A DNA stretch of 64,000 nucleotides from Roseburia sp. 1XD42-69 (lineage in GTDB: Bacteria; Bacillota; Clostridia; Lachnospirales; Lachnospiraceae). Below the pieces are notes generated by a model. The model ran no database searches, was not told the origin of the DNA, and saw only the letters and a list, made by a program, of their open reading frames with translations. Location: NCBI RefSeq assembly GCF_003612565.1, contig NZ_RAZG01000011.1, positions 1-64,000 on the forward strand, given 5' to 3'. Of this stretch, positions 22,876 through 32,930 are shown piece by piece. The translations under genes were made by a program, and so were the position numbers. Numbering within the stretch: the first letter of the stretch is position 1; every line of letters starts with the position of its first letter.

Positions 22876-24270
22876 CTATAAACTCATATCTTGCTTTTTG
22901 TGCTGCTTTGTCGCTTCCTGTTTGTCTTTCTCAATCCCTAAATACTGCCTTATGTTCTTCAACTGCTTATCCGCTTCCATCGCCTCCTTTTCTGCTGTCT
23001 GATATGTTTTCTTCAGTTTTGCCTTTTGCGCTGTCATTGCATCATATTCCACCTGCATCTTTTCCACATCTAAAGATGCCATCTTTACTCCGTACCTCTT
23101 CAACATATTTTCAGCGCCACCAAATAGAATAATCTGTGTTTCATGGCTTCGGAAATAAGCATCCTGATCCTTCGCTTTCTCATATCCTCTCTGGTATTTC
23201 CTGTTTGCCATATACTGTTTTGCGTATTTTAGGATTTCCGCTTTAGCTTTCATCTCATGCTCCAAATCCACAATCGCACTTCGTGCCTCTTTTGCCACAG
23301 CACTTCTCTCTAATATTTTCTGTTTTAGTTCCTCTACGGAACCACCCTCTGCATAACTCGCCGCAGCAATCTTTAAATTCTGTATATCCGCCCAATGCTT
23401 TAACGCACCATTCTCTTGAAACTTCTCCTTGTCTGTATCAATCAAAGTCCGCTTTGCATCCGGTCGCTTTGGAAAGGGAAATTTCTTTTTTACAGGGAAT
23501 TTTTCCTGTGCCCTTATACGTTTTTCGATCCTTTCTCTGATTGATTCTTTCGTGTATCCCACACCGAAATTCTTTTCACTGACACGTGTAAAACGTGTCT
23601 GCCCCGAAGCAGAAAAAGATAAATATTTCAGCGCATTATCTCCAAAAGTTTCCCCTTTTACCTCATATCCTTTTGTCTGCATCTGGCTGATAAAATCTTC
23701 ATAGCTGTGCGCATCACGAATGGCATTGTCCATATCAGATTTCATCTGCGCTTTCCACGAAGTTCCCGCCTCTGCCATCTGCCACTCATAATGTGTCTTT
23801 CCTTTTTGTCCTGATAGAATAATGACCGACAATCCATGTTCCCTGCATAGTTCGTCTGACAAATTCCGTATCTGCCTGTATGTACGCTTACAGTCATTGT
23901 ATTTTTTATGTTCCACATTATCAACCGCACAGAAAATGATATGGTTATGACAATGCTCCTTGTCGATATGCGTTGCAATAACGTAACTGTATTTATTTTC
24001 TAACAACTTATCCGCAAGCTCCATTCCCACCTGATGAGCCATATCGAAATCCACTTCCCCCGGCGCAAAGGATTGGATCAGGTGGAATGCCTGCTTATTT
24101 CCAACACCGGAAGATTTTGACAATGCATCCATGAAATCATAATGCGCTGTCTCTATCCCACAGGCAAAGGAATCTATCAAAATCTGTCCATCAGTTTTCT
24201 CTGGATTGCAGATATATTTTAATGCTTTCTGTACGGTTGCTTTGACAGCATGGATTCGTGTGTACGCCAT
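22876..24270 (-). CDS. mobA: MOBP-type relaxase/mobilization nuclease
   Basis: 464 residues. N-terminal relaxase domain: a catalytic tyrosine candidate near residue 3 or 18, and the three-histidine motif H-I-D-K-E-H-C-H-N-H-I-I-F at about 101-113. A charged, partly coiled-coil C-terminal half follows (about 290-460). It nicks oriT with MobC. Its first 52 bases overlap the mobC end, showing translational coupling. A different relaxase class from that of element B. Confidence 0.9.
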   Translation of the reverse strand: MAYTRIHAVKATVQKALKYICNPEKTDGQILIDSFACGIETAHYDFMDALSKSSGVGNKQAFHLIQSFAPGEVDFDMAHQVGMELADKLLENKYSYVIATHIDKEHCHNHIIFCAVDNVEHKKYNDCKRTYRQIRNLSDELCREHGLSVIILSGQKGKTHYEWQMAEAGTSWKAQMKSDMDNAIRDAHSYEDFISQMQTKGYEVKGETFGDNALKYLSFSASGQTRFTRVSEKNFGVGYTKESIRERIEKRIRAQEKFPVKKKFPFPKRPDAKRTLIDTDKEKFQENGALKHWADIQNLKIAAASYAEGGSVEELKQKILERSAVAKEARSAIVDLEHEMKAKAEILKYAKQYMANRKYQRGYEKAKDQDAYFRSHETQIILFGGAENMLKRYGVKMASLDVEKMQVEYDAMTAQKAKLKKTYQTAEKEAMEADKQLKNIRQYLGIEKDKQEATKQHKKQDMSL

Positions 24271-24560
24271 ACCTGTTTCATCAGCTCCTTTACTTCTTCC
24301 ATATCTTCCCGATAAATATTACCTGTAGAAATTATCCTTGTCGCTATCTGGTTCAGGCTTTTGCTGATTCTGCTTAGATTGACATTGTAGTCGTGCAGTT
24401 CCGAGTAATCTACAAAGTAAGTATATCCATACAATATCAAATGCCGGAGATAATCGTTTTTGTTCCTGTACTCTGCATTTTTACATTTGGCATCTAAAAT
24501 ATACTTCTCATCATCACTCAGGCGTAAAATAAGCTGATTCTTTCGATTTCGTTTTTCCAT
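24219..24560 (-). CDS. mobC: MobC-like relaxosome protein
   Basis: 113 residues from ATG 24560, which follows TGGAGGTTGAAA. An N-terminal ribbon-helix-helix-like part (L-I-L-R-L-S-D-D-E-K-x-I-L...) and the MobC signature N-L-S-R-I-S-x-x-L-N-Q-I-A-x-R toward the C-terminus. It binds oriT and helps the relaxase. It overlaps the relaxase gene. Confidence 0.85.
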   Translation of the reverse strand: MEKRNRKNQLILRLSDDEKYILDAKCKNAEYRNKNDYLRHLILYGYTYFVDYSELHDYNVNLSRISKSLNQIATRIISTGNIYREDMEEVKELMKQVWRTHESMLSKQPYRKH

Positions 24561-24651
24561 TTTCAACCTCCATCGTTCCATAGATTGACTAAAAATTGAT
24601 ACCATTGTTTTCTTGCTCTGCATTCCGTTCTTTATGTATTTCATAAGGGGT

Positions 24652-24916
24652 TAGGGGATTTTTCCCCTACAAGCAGCAAGCGGATTGGATATCCAATTTG
24701 CAAATGTGTAAACGTTGCAAAATCGCTATTTGGATATCCGAATCCAGTGCTTGATATTCTACTTTTTAGCAAATTTTCCAAGGGTCATTATTGCATATTT
24801 TCTATCTCTGCGCCCGCGCTTCATTTTTTGTAAACAGAAAAGCTTCTGCCATCCTGCTCCTAATACGGTTCCTAATTGGCACCCAAAATCACTTTACCCC
24901 ATTAATCGGGTGCCAA
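24652..24916. other. oriT: Candidate oriT region of element C
   Basis: The 389-bp gap between the parR-like gene and mobC holds a hairpin TAGGGGA/TCCCCTA (24652-24669), a pair of inverted palindromic arms around TTGGATATCC (24682-24697 and 24728-24745) flanking TTGCAAA direct repeats, a CATCCTGC (24850-24857) that matches the YATCCTGY nick consensus of IncP-type origins, and beside it a 9-bp inverted repeat TTGGCACCC/GGGTGCCAA (24876-24916). Location upstream of mobC-mobA is typical. The short nick motif alone could be chance. Confidence 0.5.
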
Positions 24917-24949
24917 CTCGGTACCATTTACACTCTATTCTTTTGCAAG

Positions 24950-25351
24950 CTACTCTCCCATTGAAAAAGCAAAATCCAACATATCTTCTGCAATCTCCTC
25001 TTCCGGCTCCGGTTTGGATACTTGCGTTTCATCAAGTCTTTGTTTTGTACCTTGAAAAACAGCTTTGTCGGCAAAATAATCGGTTATACCTTCTAACACC
25101 ACCTCCGCAACTTTATTTGCAAACTCCTTAATCTCGTCTCCTGAGTCTTCACACTGTTTACCTGAAAACCGTTTCCTCATCGCATTTTGCAAATTACTTT
25201 GACTGCCTATCACTGCAATAAGCGCATCTGCAAGCACTTTTCCATAAGAACCATCCCTACGGTTCAACCCATGCAGATATTCCCATGCCCTGCGCTGGTT
25301 CTCATCTTCCATGCAGAATTTTACATTGGTACAGCGATATGTTCCTCTCAT
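24950..25351 (-). CDS. ParR-like partner of ParM
   Basis: 133 residues from ATG 25351 after AAAGGAATAAATTTT. The first half resembles ParR adaptors in plasmids of Firmicutes (F-x-M-E-D-E-N-Q-R-R-A-W-E-Y-L...S-Y-G-K-V-L-A-D-A-L), and the C-terminal half is acidic. It follows parM by 60 bp, the usual parM-parR order. Assignment is from position and weak similarity. Confidence 0.55.
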   Translation of the reverse strand: MRGTYRCTNVKFCMEDENQRRAWEYLHGLNRRDGSYGKVLADALIAVIGSQSNLQNAMRKRFSGKQCEDSGDEIKEFANKVAEVVLEGITDYFADKAVFQGTKQRLDETQVSKPEPEEEIAEDMLDFAFSMGE

Positions 25352-25411
25352 AAAATTTATTCCTTTCCCACAAATCAATCTATATCTTATCGGATATAGA
25401 AACAATGCAAT

Positions 25412-26329
25412 CTATCTGCGCAATTTCTTCTCTGCCAAAATTTCATATCCCTTTGCATTGGCACAAATATCCGTAATAAAAGTCACTCCTGCCTTCTCTC
25501 CTAAATCCGAATAATTCTGAAGCAGACAGCCGCCTCCGCCAATCACATACAGGTGTACCAGTTCTTCCTTATATCCATAGTCTGTCAAACGCTTTCTGAT
25601 ATTTTCCGTATACTTTTTTGCAATATACTCTACTTTCTTAGCGATATTATCTGTTCTTCCCTGCAAACCTTTCCGCAGAAGCGGTTCAATCAACATTTCG
25701 GGAATATCCTCACCGCTTTCCTTTGACAATTCTTTCTGTATCTCTTTCATACAGATACCTGCGCCGAATTTATCCGTTACAAGACTTTTTTTCAACGGTT
25801 TGTTGTCAATAATCTGCATCACGTTCATGGTTCCGTTCCCAATATCCGCCAGCATATTCATTCCCAACATCGCACCTAAATTGACAACAGCCGCAAATCC
25901 CTGTGGAAATATTTCTACGCCGCACAAATGCACATGATATCTCTCTTTTCGGAACTCAAAATGCAGTTCCTGTTCTTTCATCAGATAGCGCTTAAAGTCT
26001 GCGCCCTGACTTTTCATCCATGCAAGTGGAAGTCCAGCCGCCAATGTCACATTTGCTTCATGCAGCCCTCTGAACTTCAATTCCTCTGCCAATGCCGCAA
26101 GTGTCAGAATATAAAAATCCTCAGAATCCGTTTTATTGCCCTGATATACCAAGTGCGACTCCCCAATCACATAAAATTTGTCCTTATATTTCACGAAATT
26201 TTTACTGACAATCGGTTCGTCCTCCATACATTCCACGCCTGCCCGAAATACTCTGTGTGCGGTTTTCATGTTTCCATATCCATGATCCACGCCGATAATT
26301 ATTCTTGTGTTGCTTTTAAATTTCTGCAT
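25412..26329 (-). CDS. parM: ParM/StbA-type plasmid segregation actin
   Basis: 305 residues from ATG 26329 after AGGAGGGCATTTATT. Actin-fold phosphate loops: I-I-I-G-V-D-H-G-Y-G-N-M-K near the N-terminus, L-A-D-I-G-N-G-T-M-N-V near 165, and Y-V-I-G-G-G-G near 265. It would polymerise to separate copies of the excised circle. Its presence in an integrated element implies a plasmid-like replicating phase. It is the first gene after int, preceded by the inverted-repeat promoter at 26379-26433. Confidence 0.85.
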   Translation of the reverse strand: MQKFKSNTRIIIGVDHGYGNMKTAHRVFRAGVECMEDEPIVSKNFVKYKDKFYVIGESHLVYQGNKTDSEDFYILTLAALAEELKFRGLHEANVTLAAGLPLAWMKSQGADFKRYLMKEQELHFEFRKERYHVHLCGVEIFPQGFAAVVNLGAMLGMNMLADIGNGTMNVMQIIDNKPLKKSLVTDKFGAGICMKEIQKELSKESGEDIPEMLIEPLLRKGLQGRTDNIAKKVEYIAKKYTENIRKRLTDYGYKEELVHLYVIGGGGCLLQNYSDLGEKAGVTFITDICANAKGYEILAEKKLRR

Positions 26330-26378
26330 AATAAATGCCCTCCTGATTTCATGTTTATCTCTAAAACTTCTTTTCATC

Positions 26379-26433
26379 AGGACAAGCCTCTGCTATAATA
26401 AATTTGCAAGATTTTCATAGAAGGGCTTGTCCT
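26379..26433 (-). promoter_or_regulatory. Promoter region enclosed in a long-range inverted repeat, element C
   Basis: A 10-bp perfect inverted repeat AGGACAAGCC/GGCTTGTCCT encloses 35 bp with a promoter-like TTGCAA...TTATTATA stretch read leftward. Same place, size and inner sequence style as 4899-4952 in element B. It could bind ParR, a replication protein or form a hairpin in single-stranded transfer DNA. Confidence 0.5.
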
Positions 26434-26465
26434 TTTTATGTCACGGATTAAATTGTTCCACCAAT

Positions 26466-27575
26466 TCAATCTGTACCTGAAATGTCCCTGTTACCAGCAG
26501 GGGCATTTTCACTTGATGCTTCATTCCGCTTTCGGTTCAGCATATCCGCAACTTTTTTCTGTTCGTTAGGATATAAATGCCCATATGTATTCAAGGTAAT
26601 CTTAATATCCTTATGTCCCATGCGTTCCTTAATAACCATAGGCGCCACTCCCTGATGCGCAAGATACGCACATGCTGAATGTCTTAAGTCGTGTACCCTA
26701 ATCTTTTTTACCCCAGCCCTTTGAATATGCCGTACCATCTTATGCTGCACAGCTTCTCCTACGATTGGAAACAATCTTTCGCTATCAGGAAACTCATATA
26801 GTTTATTACAATATTCCTTTATCTCCTGTGTTAAAAATTCCGGTATGTCTATTGTTCTGACCGACTGTTCCGTCTTAGGCGTTGTGATGACATCTTTTCC
26901 TTCAGCCCGGTAATAGGTTTTTGAAATGGATATTTTGTTCTCCTGAAAATTAACGTCACTTTTAAACAACGCAAGTAATTCTCCGATGCGCATCCCCGTC
27001 CAAAATAGAATCTCAAACAGCACATAATATCTGCTTCCCACCTCAATCGTATTAATGAACTGCTGATACTCCTCATAAGTCCAGAAATCCATTTTATCCG
27101 CATCTGACTTCCCCATTTTCTTTACTTTCTTGCAGGGATTGTTTGTCAGATTGTAGATGTTGGAAGCGTGAGTAAATAATGCTGTCATCTGATTCTGAAG
27201 CATCCGCAGGTATGTCTGCGAATATCCTGCCTCCCGCATTTTGTTCTGCCACTGGATAATGTCTGCCGGTGTAATTTCATTCATAGACTTTTGTTCAAAA
27301 TACGGAAGAATATGCCGTTCAATCATATATCTCTTATTTTTGATTGACCGTTCCTTCAATTCACCCTGCTTATCCCTGAAATAAGTCTCAACAAAAGCCC
27401 CAACCTTCATATTCATATCTGCTTCTGTTGTGTGCATAAACTGTTCTTCATACTCTTTTGCTTCTCTTTTTGTTTTAAAACCTCTTTTGCATTTTTGTTT
27501 CTGTCTGCCCGTCCAATCGTTGTAACGAAACATACAATACCATGTTCCCCTCTGCTCATCTTTATAGACTGACAT
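26466..27575 (-). CDS. int: Tyrosine integrase of element C (Tn916-type)
   Basis: 369 residues with arm-binding, core-binding and catalytic domains as in the element B integrase. Catalytic residues: R in T-G-M-R-I-G-E-L (about 195), H-D-L-R-H (about 295) and Y in N-T-Y-G-H-L-Y-P (about 331). From about residue 58 on it is very similar to integrase B, while residues 1-50 differ strongly, matching the change of arm repeat from TAGAGCC to TGTTATCA. xis lies 126 bp upstream, a gap with no gene. Confidence 0.95.
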   Translation of the reverse strand: MSVYKDEQRGTWYCMFRYNDWTGRQKQKCKRGFKTKREAKEYEEQFMHTTEADMNMKVGAFVETYFRDKQGELKERSIKNKRYMIERHILPYFEQKSMNEITPADIIQWQNKMREAGYSQTYLRMLQNQMTALFTHASNIYNLTNNPCKKVKKMGKSDADKMDFWTYEEYQQFINTIEVGSRYYVLFEILFWTGMRIGELLALFKSDVNFQENKISISKTYYRAEGKDVITTPKTEQSVRTIDIPEFLTQEIKEYCNKLYEFPDSERLFPIVGEAVQHKMVRHIQRAGVKKIRVHDLRHSACAYLAHQGVAPMVIKERMGHKDIKITLNTYGHLYPNEQKKVADMLNRKRNEASSENAPAGNRDISGTD

Positions 27576-27701
27576 AAAATCTCCTTTCTTCTCGGGGCAG
27601 TCTGTGGTTTGTCATATAATCAATCCCGCAGAACTGCCTTTAAATTCGCATTTCATTTTATCCGCATATCCTATCTATCTGAATGATATGCCGACTTCCT
27701 G

Positions 27702-27899
27702 TTACGCTGTTGTCACTCCACTTTGATACCCGTAAAACTTCTTGTCCCAATATGCTCTGGGAATCTTGCCTGACACGACAATATAGCCGCTATCTTCCAG
27801 TTCTTTGTTCAACTGTCTGATAATCTTATATGCGTGTCCCTTAGAAACTCCGAGCATTTCAACAACATCCTGTGCCGTTACCATATAATTGTTATTCAT
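27702..27899 (-). CDS. xis: Excisionase of element C
   Basis: 65 residues, homologous to those of A and B: S-K-G-H-A-Y-K recognition helix, E-L-N...K-I-P-R-A-Y-W-x-K-K-F-Y-G-Y. ATG 27899 follows AGGAGGGAGGTAG. It is divergent from the zinc-finger gene at 28123 and shares its operator region. Confidence 0.85.
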   Translation of the reverse strand: MNNNYMVTAQDVVEMLGVSKGHAYKIIRQLNKELEDSGYIVVSGKIPRAYWDKKFYGYQSGVTTA

Positions 27900-27932
27900 C
27901 TACCTCCCTCCTCCTGCACTAACGCTGTATAT

Positions 27933-28047
27933 TGTCAAGTTTTAATTTTATGTTTTATATTTATCTTGACTTACTTCATATGATAAATCAACGCCGAATA
28001 TTTGTCAAGATAATTTTATTGAATTTATATTTATCTTGTGATAATAT
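27933..28047. promoter_or_regulatory. Divergent control region of element C with GTCAAGATAA operators
   Basis: GTCAAGATAA-type sites occur at 27933 (partial), 27961-27970 (inverted), 28003-28012 and 28031-28040 (inverted, one or two mismatches). A promoter TTGAAT (28019-28024), 17 bp, TATAAT-like TAATAT (28042-28047) points to the gene at 28123, with one operator in its spacer. Confidence 0.6.
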
Positions 28048-28122
28048 TGTATCTATAAGAAAAGAAATGCATTTAAAAGAGGCTATTTTACACCGTTCAT
28101 CTGATAGAAAGGAATTTTAAGT

Positions 28123-29334
28123 ATGAATTTATATTCGCCGAACATCATCAAAAATGATTTTCACTTTAATGTTGCAACCTACAGTATTAACCGCCATACT
28201 CACGAAGAAACTCTTTCTACCATTTATGATGATGAGAATACTCACAAAAGCGGGACTGCCAGCTTTATAAAAAAAGCGGCTATCCACACCGGCATCATGG
28301 AAATTCTCGATTATGATATGCCGGAAAAAGAATCCGCTGTTGTGACATTTCAGAAATTGAAGTCTGTTTTGCCGTTACTTGGCATTAACTGCACCTTTGA
28401 CGAAGAAGCCTTCAATGTATATTGCTGCGAACACACACTAAAAGATATCGAAGCTTCTACCGAGCAAATCATGCCAATATTACAGTCCTGCTTTGAAAAA
28501 CACCCGGCACTGTCTTATCTGTATCCTTTATTTCATATGGTAATGCGCACTTGCTATCAGCAAGCCGGAAAACCAGCCGATACGGAGCTACTTCAAGCCG
28601 CCAAACTATTATCCAAAGAAGTTGGCAGTCTTGAGACTTTATGTACACAAGCAAGAGATTATTTAGATGCGGTTATCATAGCGCCGTCAAAACAAGATGT
28701 ACAACTGCCTAGCAGTACAATAGCTGAAATATACCATTCTTATTGCCTGTATGCCAGTAAGCAGGATTTTCAATCGGATGCATTATCCACTATGGAACTG
28801 AAAAACAATTTTCTATCTGACATCCGTGCCCAAAAAGACAGTTGCAATACGCAAAATTGGACAGAATATCTAAATCATGCCTCCAATCTTATTACAGATA
28901 ATGCAATCGGGAAATACCCCATTACGTCATTCAAACAGTTCTTATGTATAGGCATCCGGCTGTTTCTTGAAGATGAACTCGTTATCAAAAAATGCAGACT
29001 ATGTAATGGATATTTTCGTGTGAAGTATACTTCCAACCAAGAATACTGTACAAGAATATACAGAGACACTTCCACTACCTGTAATGAGTACGCCAGCCGA
29101 AAATCCTATAAGGAAAAATTATTCAGCCATCCGATTCATACGGAATTCACAAAATCATATAACAGGCTATATGCCCGTATCCGCAGAGGGAAACTGCCTG
29201 CTGACACGCCACTTATGGATCAGCTAAAAGCGCTCCATGACGAGTATACCGAAAAATATGAGAACACACATCAGAAAGACCGAGAAGCTATATGGAAAGA
29301 ATATATAGAAAGAAATAAGGAACTGCTCAATTAG
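28123..29334 (+). CDS. Zinc-finger protein of unknown function in the regulator slot (DUF6076-like)
   Basis: 403 residues, mostly helical. Near residues 287-330 it has C-R-L-C-N-G-Y-F followed by a C and a T-C-N-E-Y, a CGNR/zinc-ribbon-like metal site, then a basic helical end (R-I-R-R-G-K). I believe it matches the DUF6076 family, whose function is unknown. It stands where A and B have XRE repressors, divergent from xis and with operators between, so it may control excision. No HTH is evident in sequence. ATG at 28123 with AAAGGAATTTTAAGT. Confidence 0.6.
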   Translation: MNLYSPNIIKNDFHFNVATYSINRHTHEETLSTIYDDENTHKSGTASFIKKAAIHTGIMEILDYDMPEKESAVVTFQKLKSVLPLLGINCTFDEEAFNVYCCEHTLKDIEASTEQIMPILQSCFEKHPALSYLYPLFHMVMRTCYQQAGKPADTELLQAAKLLSKEVGSLETLCTQARDYLDAVIIAPSKQDVQLPSSTIAEIYHSYCLYASKQDFQSDALSTMELKNNFLSDIRAQKDSCNTQNWTEYLNHASNLITDNAIGKYPITSFKQFLCIGIRLFLEDELVIKKCRLCNGYFRVKYTSNQEYCTRIYRDTSTTCNEYASRKSYKEKLFSHPIHTEFTKSYNRLYARIRRGKLPADTPLMDQLKALHDEYTEKYENTHQKDREAIWKEYIERNKELLN

Positions 29335-29342
29335 CGAACTTT

Positions 29343-29361
29343 TGTTATCATTCTGTTATCA
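29343..29361 (+). repeat. TGTTATCA arm-type pair, element C right end
   Basis: TGTTATCA at 29343-29350 and 29354-29361, with the 11-bp step of the left-end pair and 124 bp before the core. Confidence 0.7.
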
Positions 29362-29387
29362 CGACTTACCAATCCCACCAAACATCG

Positions 29388-29420
29388 AAAAAGGACTTTC
29401 CGAGAAACCTCGGAAAGTCC
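29388..29420 (-). terminator. tuf terminator (element-derived)
   Basis: A perfect 12-bp stem GGACTTTCCGAG/CTCGGAAAGTCC with four-base loop, followed on the minus strand by TTTTT. It lies left of the tuf stop, that is inside element C, so the current tuf terminator is supplied by the element. Confidence 0.85.
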
Positions 29421-29442
29421 CATAAATTCAATGAATTTTCAA

Positions 29443-29496
29443 TTACTCAATAATCGTAGCCACACGACCAGAACCTACTGTACGTCCACCCTCACG
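29443..29496 (-). other. Attachment site C/tuf: active 3' end of tuf
   Basis: Last 17 codons of tuf plus stop; core CCACCCTCACG at 29486-29496. If the crossover lies in the core, the codons left of it came with element C. Confidence 0.85.
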
Positions 29497-30630
29497 AATA
29501 GCGAATGTAAGACCCTGCTCCATAGCTACCGGATGAATCAGTTCAATAGTCATCTCTACATTGTCACCAGGCATACACATCTCTGTTCCTCCCGGTAATT
29601 CGCAGACACCAGTAACGTCAGTTGTTCTGAAATAGAACTGTGGACGATAATTGTTAAAGAAAGGTGTATGACGTCCACCCTCGTCCTTTGTCAGAACGTA
29701 TACCTGAGCGGTAAATTTCTGATGACAGGTAACTGTTCCGGGTTTTGCAAGAACCTGTCCACGAACGATCTGGTCACGGTTGATACCACGAAGCAATGCA
29801 CCAATGTTATCACCAGCCTGTGCCTCATCCAACTGCTTACGGAACATCTCAATACCGGTAACAACAGTCTTCTGAACTTCCTCTTTTACGCCGAGAATCT
29901 CAAGTTCCTCGTTCAGGTGCAGTGTACCACGCTCTACTCTACCAGTAGCAACGGTTCCACGTCCTGTAATGGTAAATACGTCCTCTACAGGCATAAGGAA
30001 AGGCTTATCTGTATCACGCTGAGGATCAGGAATATACTCGTCAACAGTGCTCATTAATTCCATAATCTTATCGCCCCACTCGCCCTGAGGATCTTCCAGA
30101 GCTTTTAAAGCGGAACCTTTGATAATCGGGCAGCCTTCAAATCCATACTCCTCTAACTGCTCGGTTACTTCCATCTCAACTAACTCGATTAACTCTTCGT
30201 CGTCTACCATATCGCATTTGTTTAAGAAAACAACAATATAAGGTACGCCTACCTGACGTGATAATAAGATGTGCTCTTTTGTCTGAGCCATAACACCGTC
30301 AGTAGCTGCAACTACAAGGATAGCGCCGTCCATCTGAGCAGCACCGGTAATCATGTTCTTAACGTAGTCAGCATGACCTGGGCAGTCAACGTGTGCGTAA
30401 TGTCTGTTGTCTGTCTCGTATTCAACGTGAGCAGTAGAGATAGTGATACCTCTTTCTCTCTCTTCGGGAGCTTTATCGATGTTCTCGAAATCTGTTGCTG
30501 TGTTACCTGCAACTCTCTCAGATAAAACTTTTGTGATAGCTGCTGTTAAAGTTGTTTTACCATGGTCAACGTGACCGATGGTTCCGATATTACAATGTGG
30601 TTTTGTTCTTTCAAATTTAGCCTTTGCCAT
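29443..30630 (-). CDS. tuf: Elongation factor Tu
   Basis: 395 residues, full length. G1 G-H-V-D-H-G-K-T near 19-26, D-C-P-G-H near 80, N-K-C-D near 135, then domains II and III. It delivers aminoacyl-tRNA to the ribosome. ATG 30630 follows AAGGAGGACGTTTAGAA. It has its own promoter and lies after fusA. Its last residues [14 protein letters not shown] are encoded by DNA within an integration site used three times. Confidence 0.99.
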   Translation of the reverse strand: MAKAKFERTKPHCNIGTIGHVDHGKTTLTAAITKVLSERVAGNTATDFENIDKAPEERERGITISTAHVEYETDNRHYAHVDCPGHADYVKNMITGAAQMDGAILVVAATDGVMAQTKEHILLSRQVGVPYIVVFLNKCDMVDDEELIELVEMEVTEQLEEYGFEGCPIIKGSALKALEDPQGEWGDKIMELMSTVDEYIPDPQRDTDKPFLMPVEDVFTITGRGTVATGRVERGTLHLNEELEILGVKEEVQKTVVTGIEMFRKQLDEAQAGDNIGALLRGINRDQIVRGQVLAKPGTVTCHQKFTAQVYVLTKDEGGRHTPFFNNYRPQFYFRTTDVTGVCELPGGTEMCMPGDNVEMTIELIHPVAMEQGLTFAIREGGRTVGSGRVATIIE

Positions 30631-30718
30631 TTCTAAACGTCCTCCTTAATTTTATGCCCTTTGGGGCTGTCTTAATTGTTTTTTCATTCAATATCTAAAA
30701 GTTACCCGGCTACCTCTG

Positions 30719-30747
30719 ATTATATCGGAGATTGCCAGGTTTTTCAA
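30719..30747 (-). promoter_or_regulatory. tuf promoter
   Basis: TTGAAA, 17-bp spacer, TATAAT on the minus strand, about 90 bp before tuf. tuf can thus be transcribed apart from fusA. Confidence 0.75.
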
Positions 30748-30791
30748 GCTATTTTTCTTTTATAACCAAAAAATTCTAAAGAAAGCCTGTA

Positions 30792-32909
30792 CTATTTCTC
30801 CTTGCTTGCAAGGACTTTTTCCTGTACGTTCTTTGGTACCGGTTCATACTTCTCAAAGAACATGGAATAATTGCCTCGGCCCTGTGTTTTAGAACGCAGG
30901 TCTGTGGAATACCCAAACATTTCTGCAAGGGGTACATATCCCCGGACAATCTTTCCGCCGCCTAAGTCATCCATACCTTCGATACGTCCACGACGGGAAT
31001 TGATATCACCGATAACATCTCCCATATACTCTTCCGGCATAGTGACTTCCACTTTCATAATCGGCTCTAATAATACCGGTGTGGCTTTCTTCATAGCCTC
31101 TTTAAAAGCCATGGAGCCGGCAATATGGAAAGCCATCTCAGAAGAATCGACTTCATGGTAGGAACCGTCATAAACAGTAGCATGAACGCCTACCACCGGG
31201 AATCCGCCTAAAAGTCCGGCTTTTGTTGCCTCCTCGATACCTTCTCCCACAGCAGGAATATATTCCTTAGGAATGGCACCGCCCACAACTTCACTGTCAA
31301 ATTTGAACAGTTCTTCGCCGTTGGCATCCATGGGCTCAAAGCGTACTTTACAATGTCCGTACTGTCCACGTCCACCAGACTGTTTTGCGTATTTGTATTC
31401 CTGGTCAACAGGTTTGGTAAATGTCTCTTTGTAGGCAACCTGAGGTGCTCCCACGTTTGCCTCTACTTTGTACTCACGAAGCAGACGGTCAACGATAATC
31501 TCCAGATGCAGCTCACCCATACCAGCGATAATAGTCTGGCCTGTCTCCGGATTTGTATGAGCACGGAAAGTAGGATCTTCCTCTGCAAGTTTTGCGAGGG
31601 CCTCACCCATCTTGCCCTGGCCGGCCTTGGTCTTAGGCTCGATTGCCAGCTCGATAACCGGTTCCGGGAATTCCATAGACTCTAAGATTACCGGATGCTG
31701 CTCGTCACAGATGGTATCACCTGTGGTGGTAAATTTAAATCCAACTGCGGCTGCAATATCACCGGAATACACTACGTCCAATTCCTGTCTCTTATTGGCA
31801 TGCATCTGAAGGATACGGCCTACACGCTCTTTCTTATCCTTTGTTGCATTTAACACATAAGAGCCGGATTTCATAGTTCCGGAATACACACGGAAGAATG
31901 CAAGTTTTCCCACGAAAGGATCTGCCATAATTTTAAATGCCAGTGCGGAGAAAGGCTCCTCATCCGAGGAATGTCTCTCTACTTCATTTCCGTCTAAGTC
32001 AGTTCCTTTGATATCTGCAATATCAGTAGGAGCCGGCATATATTCCAAAACGGCATCCAACAACTTCTGAACACCTTTATTTCTGTATGCAGAACCGCAG
32101 CAAACGGGAACTGCTGTACACTCACAGGTTCCTTTTCTAAGTGCCACTTTCATATCTGCAACGGAAGGCTCTTCCCCCTCCAAATACTGCATCATCAAAT
32201 CATCGTCTAATTCACAGCATTTCTCAATCAACTCTGTGTGATAGAGTTCCGCATCATCTTTCATATCATCGGGAATATCCGTGATGGTGATATCTTCGCC
32301 CTTATCATCATTATAAATATATGCTTTCATCTCAAACAAATCGATAATTCCTTTGAAATCATCTTCTTTGCCGATAGGAAGCTGTAAAATAACTGCATTT
32401 TTTCCTAACCTGGTACGAATCTGGTCCACAGCTCCGTAGAAGTTAGCTCCCAAAATGTCCATTTTGTTAATAAATGCCATTCTGGGTACGTTGTAAGTGT
32501 CAGCCTGACGCCATACATTTTCTGACTGAGGCTCAACTCCGCCCTTTGCGCAGAAAACACCTACTGCGCCGTCTAATACACGAAGTGAACGCTCTACTTC
32601 AACAGTAAAGTCAACGTGTCCTGGCGTATCAATAATATTGATACGGTGCTCCAATGCGCCTTCCTTTGGTTTGCAGTTCTCCTCCAAAGTCCAGTGACAT
32701 GTTGTAGCGGCTGAAGTAATGGTAATACCTCTTTCCTGCTCCTGCTCCATCCAGTCCATAGTAGCAGTTCCTTCATGAGTATCACCAATTTTATAGTTTA
32801 CACCAGTATAGTAAAGAATACGCTCTGTCAATGTAGTTTTACCCGCATCGATATGAGCCATAATACCAATGTTCCTGGTTCTCTCTAATGGATATTCTCT
32901 TCCAGCCAA
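30792..32909 (-). CDS. fusA: Elongation factor G
   Basis: 705 residues, full length. G1 A-H-I-D-A-G-K-T-T near 17-25, D-T-P-G-H-V-D, N-K-M-D, then domains II-V. It drives translocation. The start codon is TTG at 32909, preceded by [29 protein letters not shown] matches the family start. It follows rpsG with a gap filled by tandem repeats. Confidence 0.98.
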   Translation of the reverse strand: MAGREYPLERTRNIGIMAHIDAGKTTLTERILYYTGVNYKIGDTHEGTATMDWMEQEQERGITITSAATTCHWTLEENCKPKEGALEHRINIIDTPGHVDFTVEVERSLRVLDGAVGVFCAKGGVEPQSENVWRQADTYNVPRMAFINKMDILGANFYGAVDQIRTRLGKNAVILQLPIGKEDDFKGIIDLFEMKAYIYNDDKGEDITITDIPDDMKDDAELYHTELIEKCCELDDDLMMQYLEGEEPSVADMKVALRKGTCECTAVPVCCGSAYRNKGVQKLLDAVLEYMPAPTDIADIKGTDLDGNEVERHSSDEEPFSALAFKIMADPFVGKLAFFRVYSGTMKSGSYVLNATKDKKERVGRILQMHANKRQELDVVYSGDIAAAVGFKFTTTGDTICDEQHPVILESMEFPEPVIELAIEPKTKAGQGKMGEALAKLAEEDPTFRAHTNPETGQTIIAGMGELHLEIIVDRLLREYKVEANVGAPQVAYKETFTKPVDQEYKYAKQSGGRGQYGHCKVRFEPMDANGEELFKFDSEVVGGAIPKEYIPAVGEGIEEATKAGLLGGFPVVGVHATVYDGSYHEVDSSEMAFHIAGSMAFKEAMKKATPVLLEPIMKVEVTMPEEYMGDVIGDINSRRGRIEGMDDLGGGKIVRGYVPLAEMFGYSTDLRSKTQGRGNYSMFFEKYEPVPKNVQEKVLASKEK

Positions 32910-32930
32910 GGGTTTTCCTCCTTATTTATT

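Noticed and set aside
24850-24857. Definite IncP-type nick site
   Set aside because: An 8-bp match to a degenerate consensus can occur by chance; kept only as a candidate within the oriT region.
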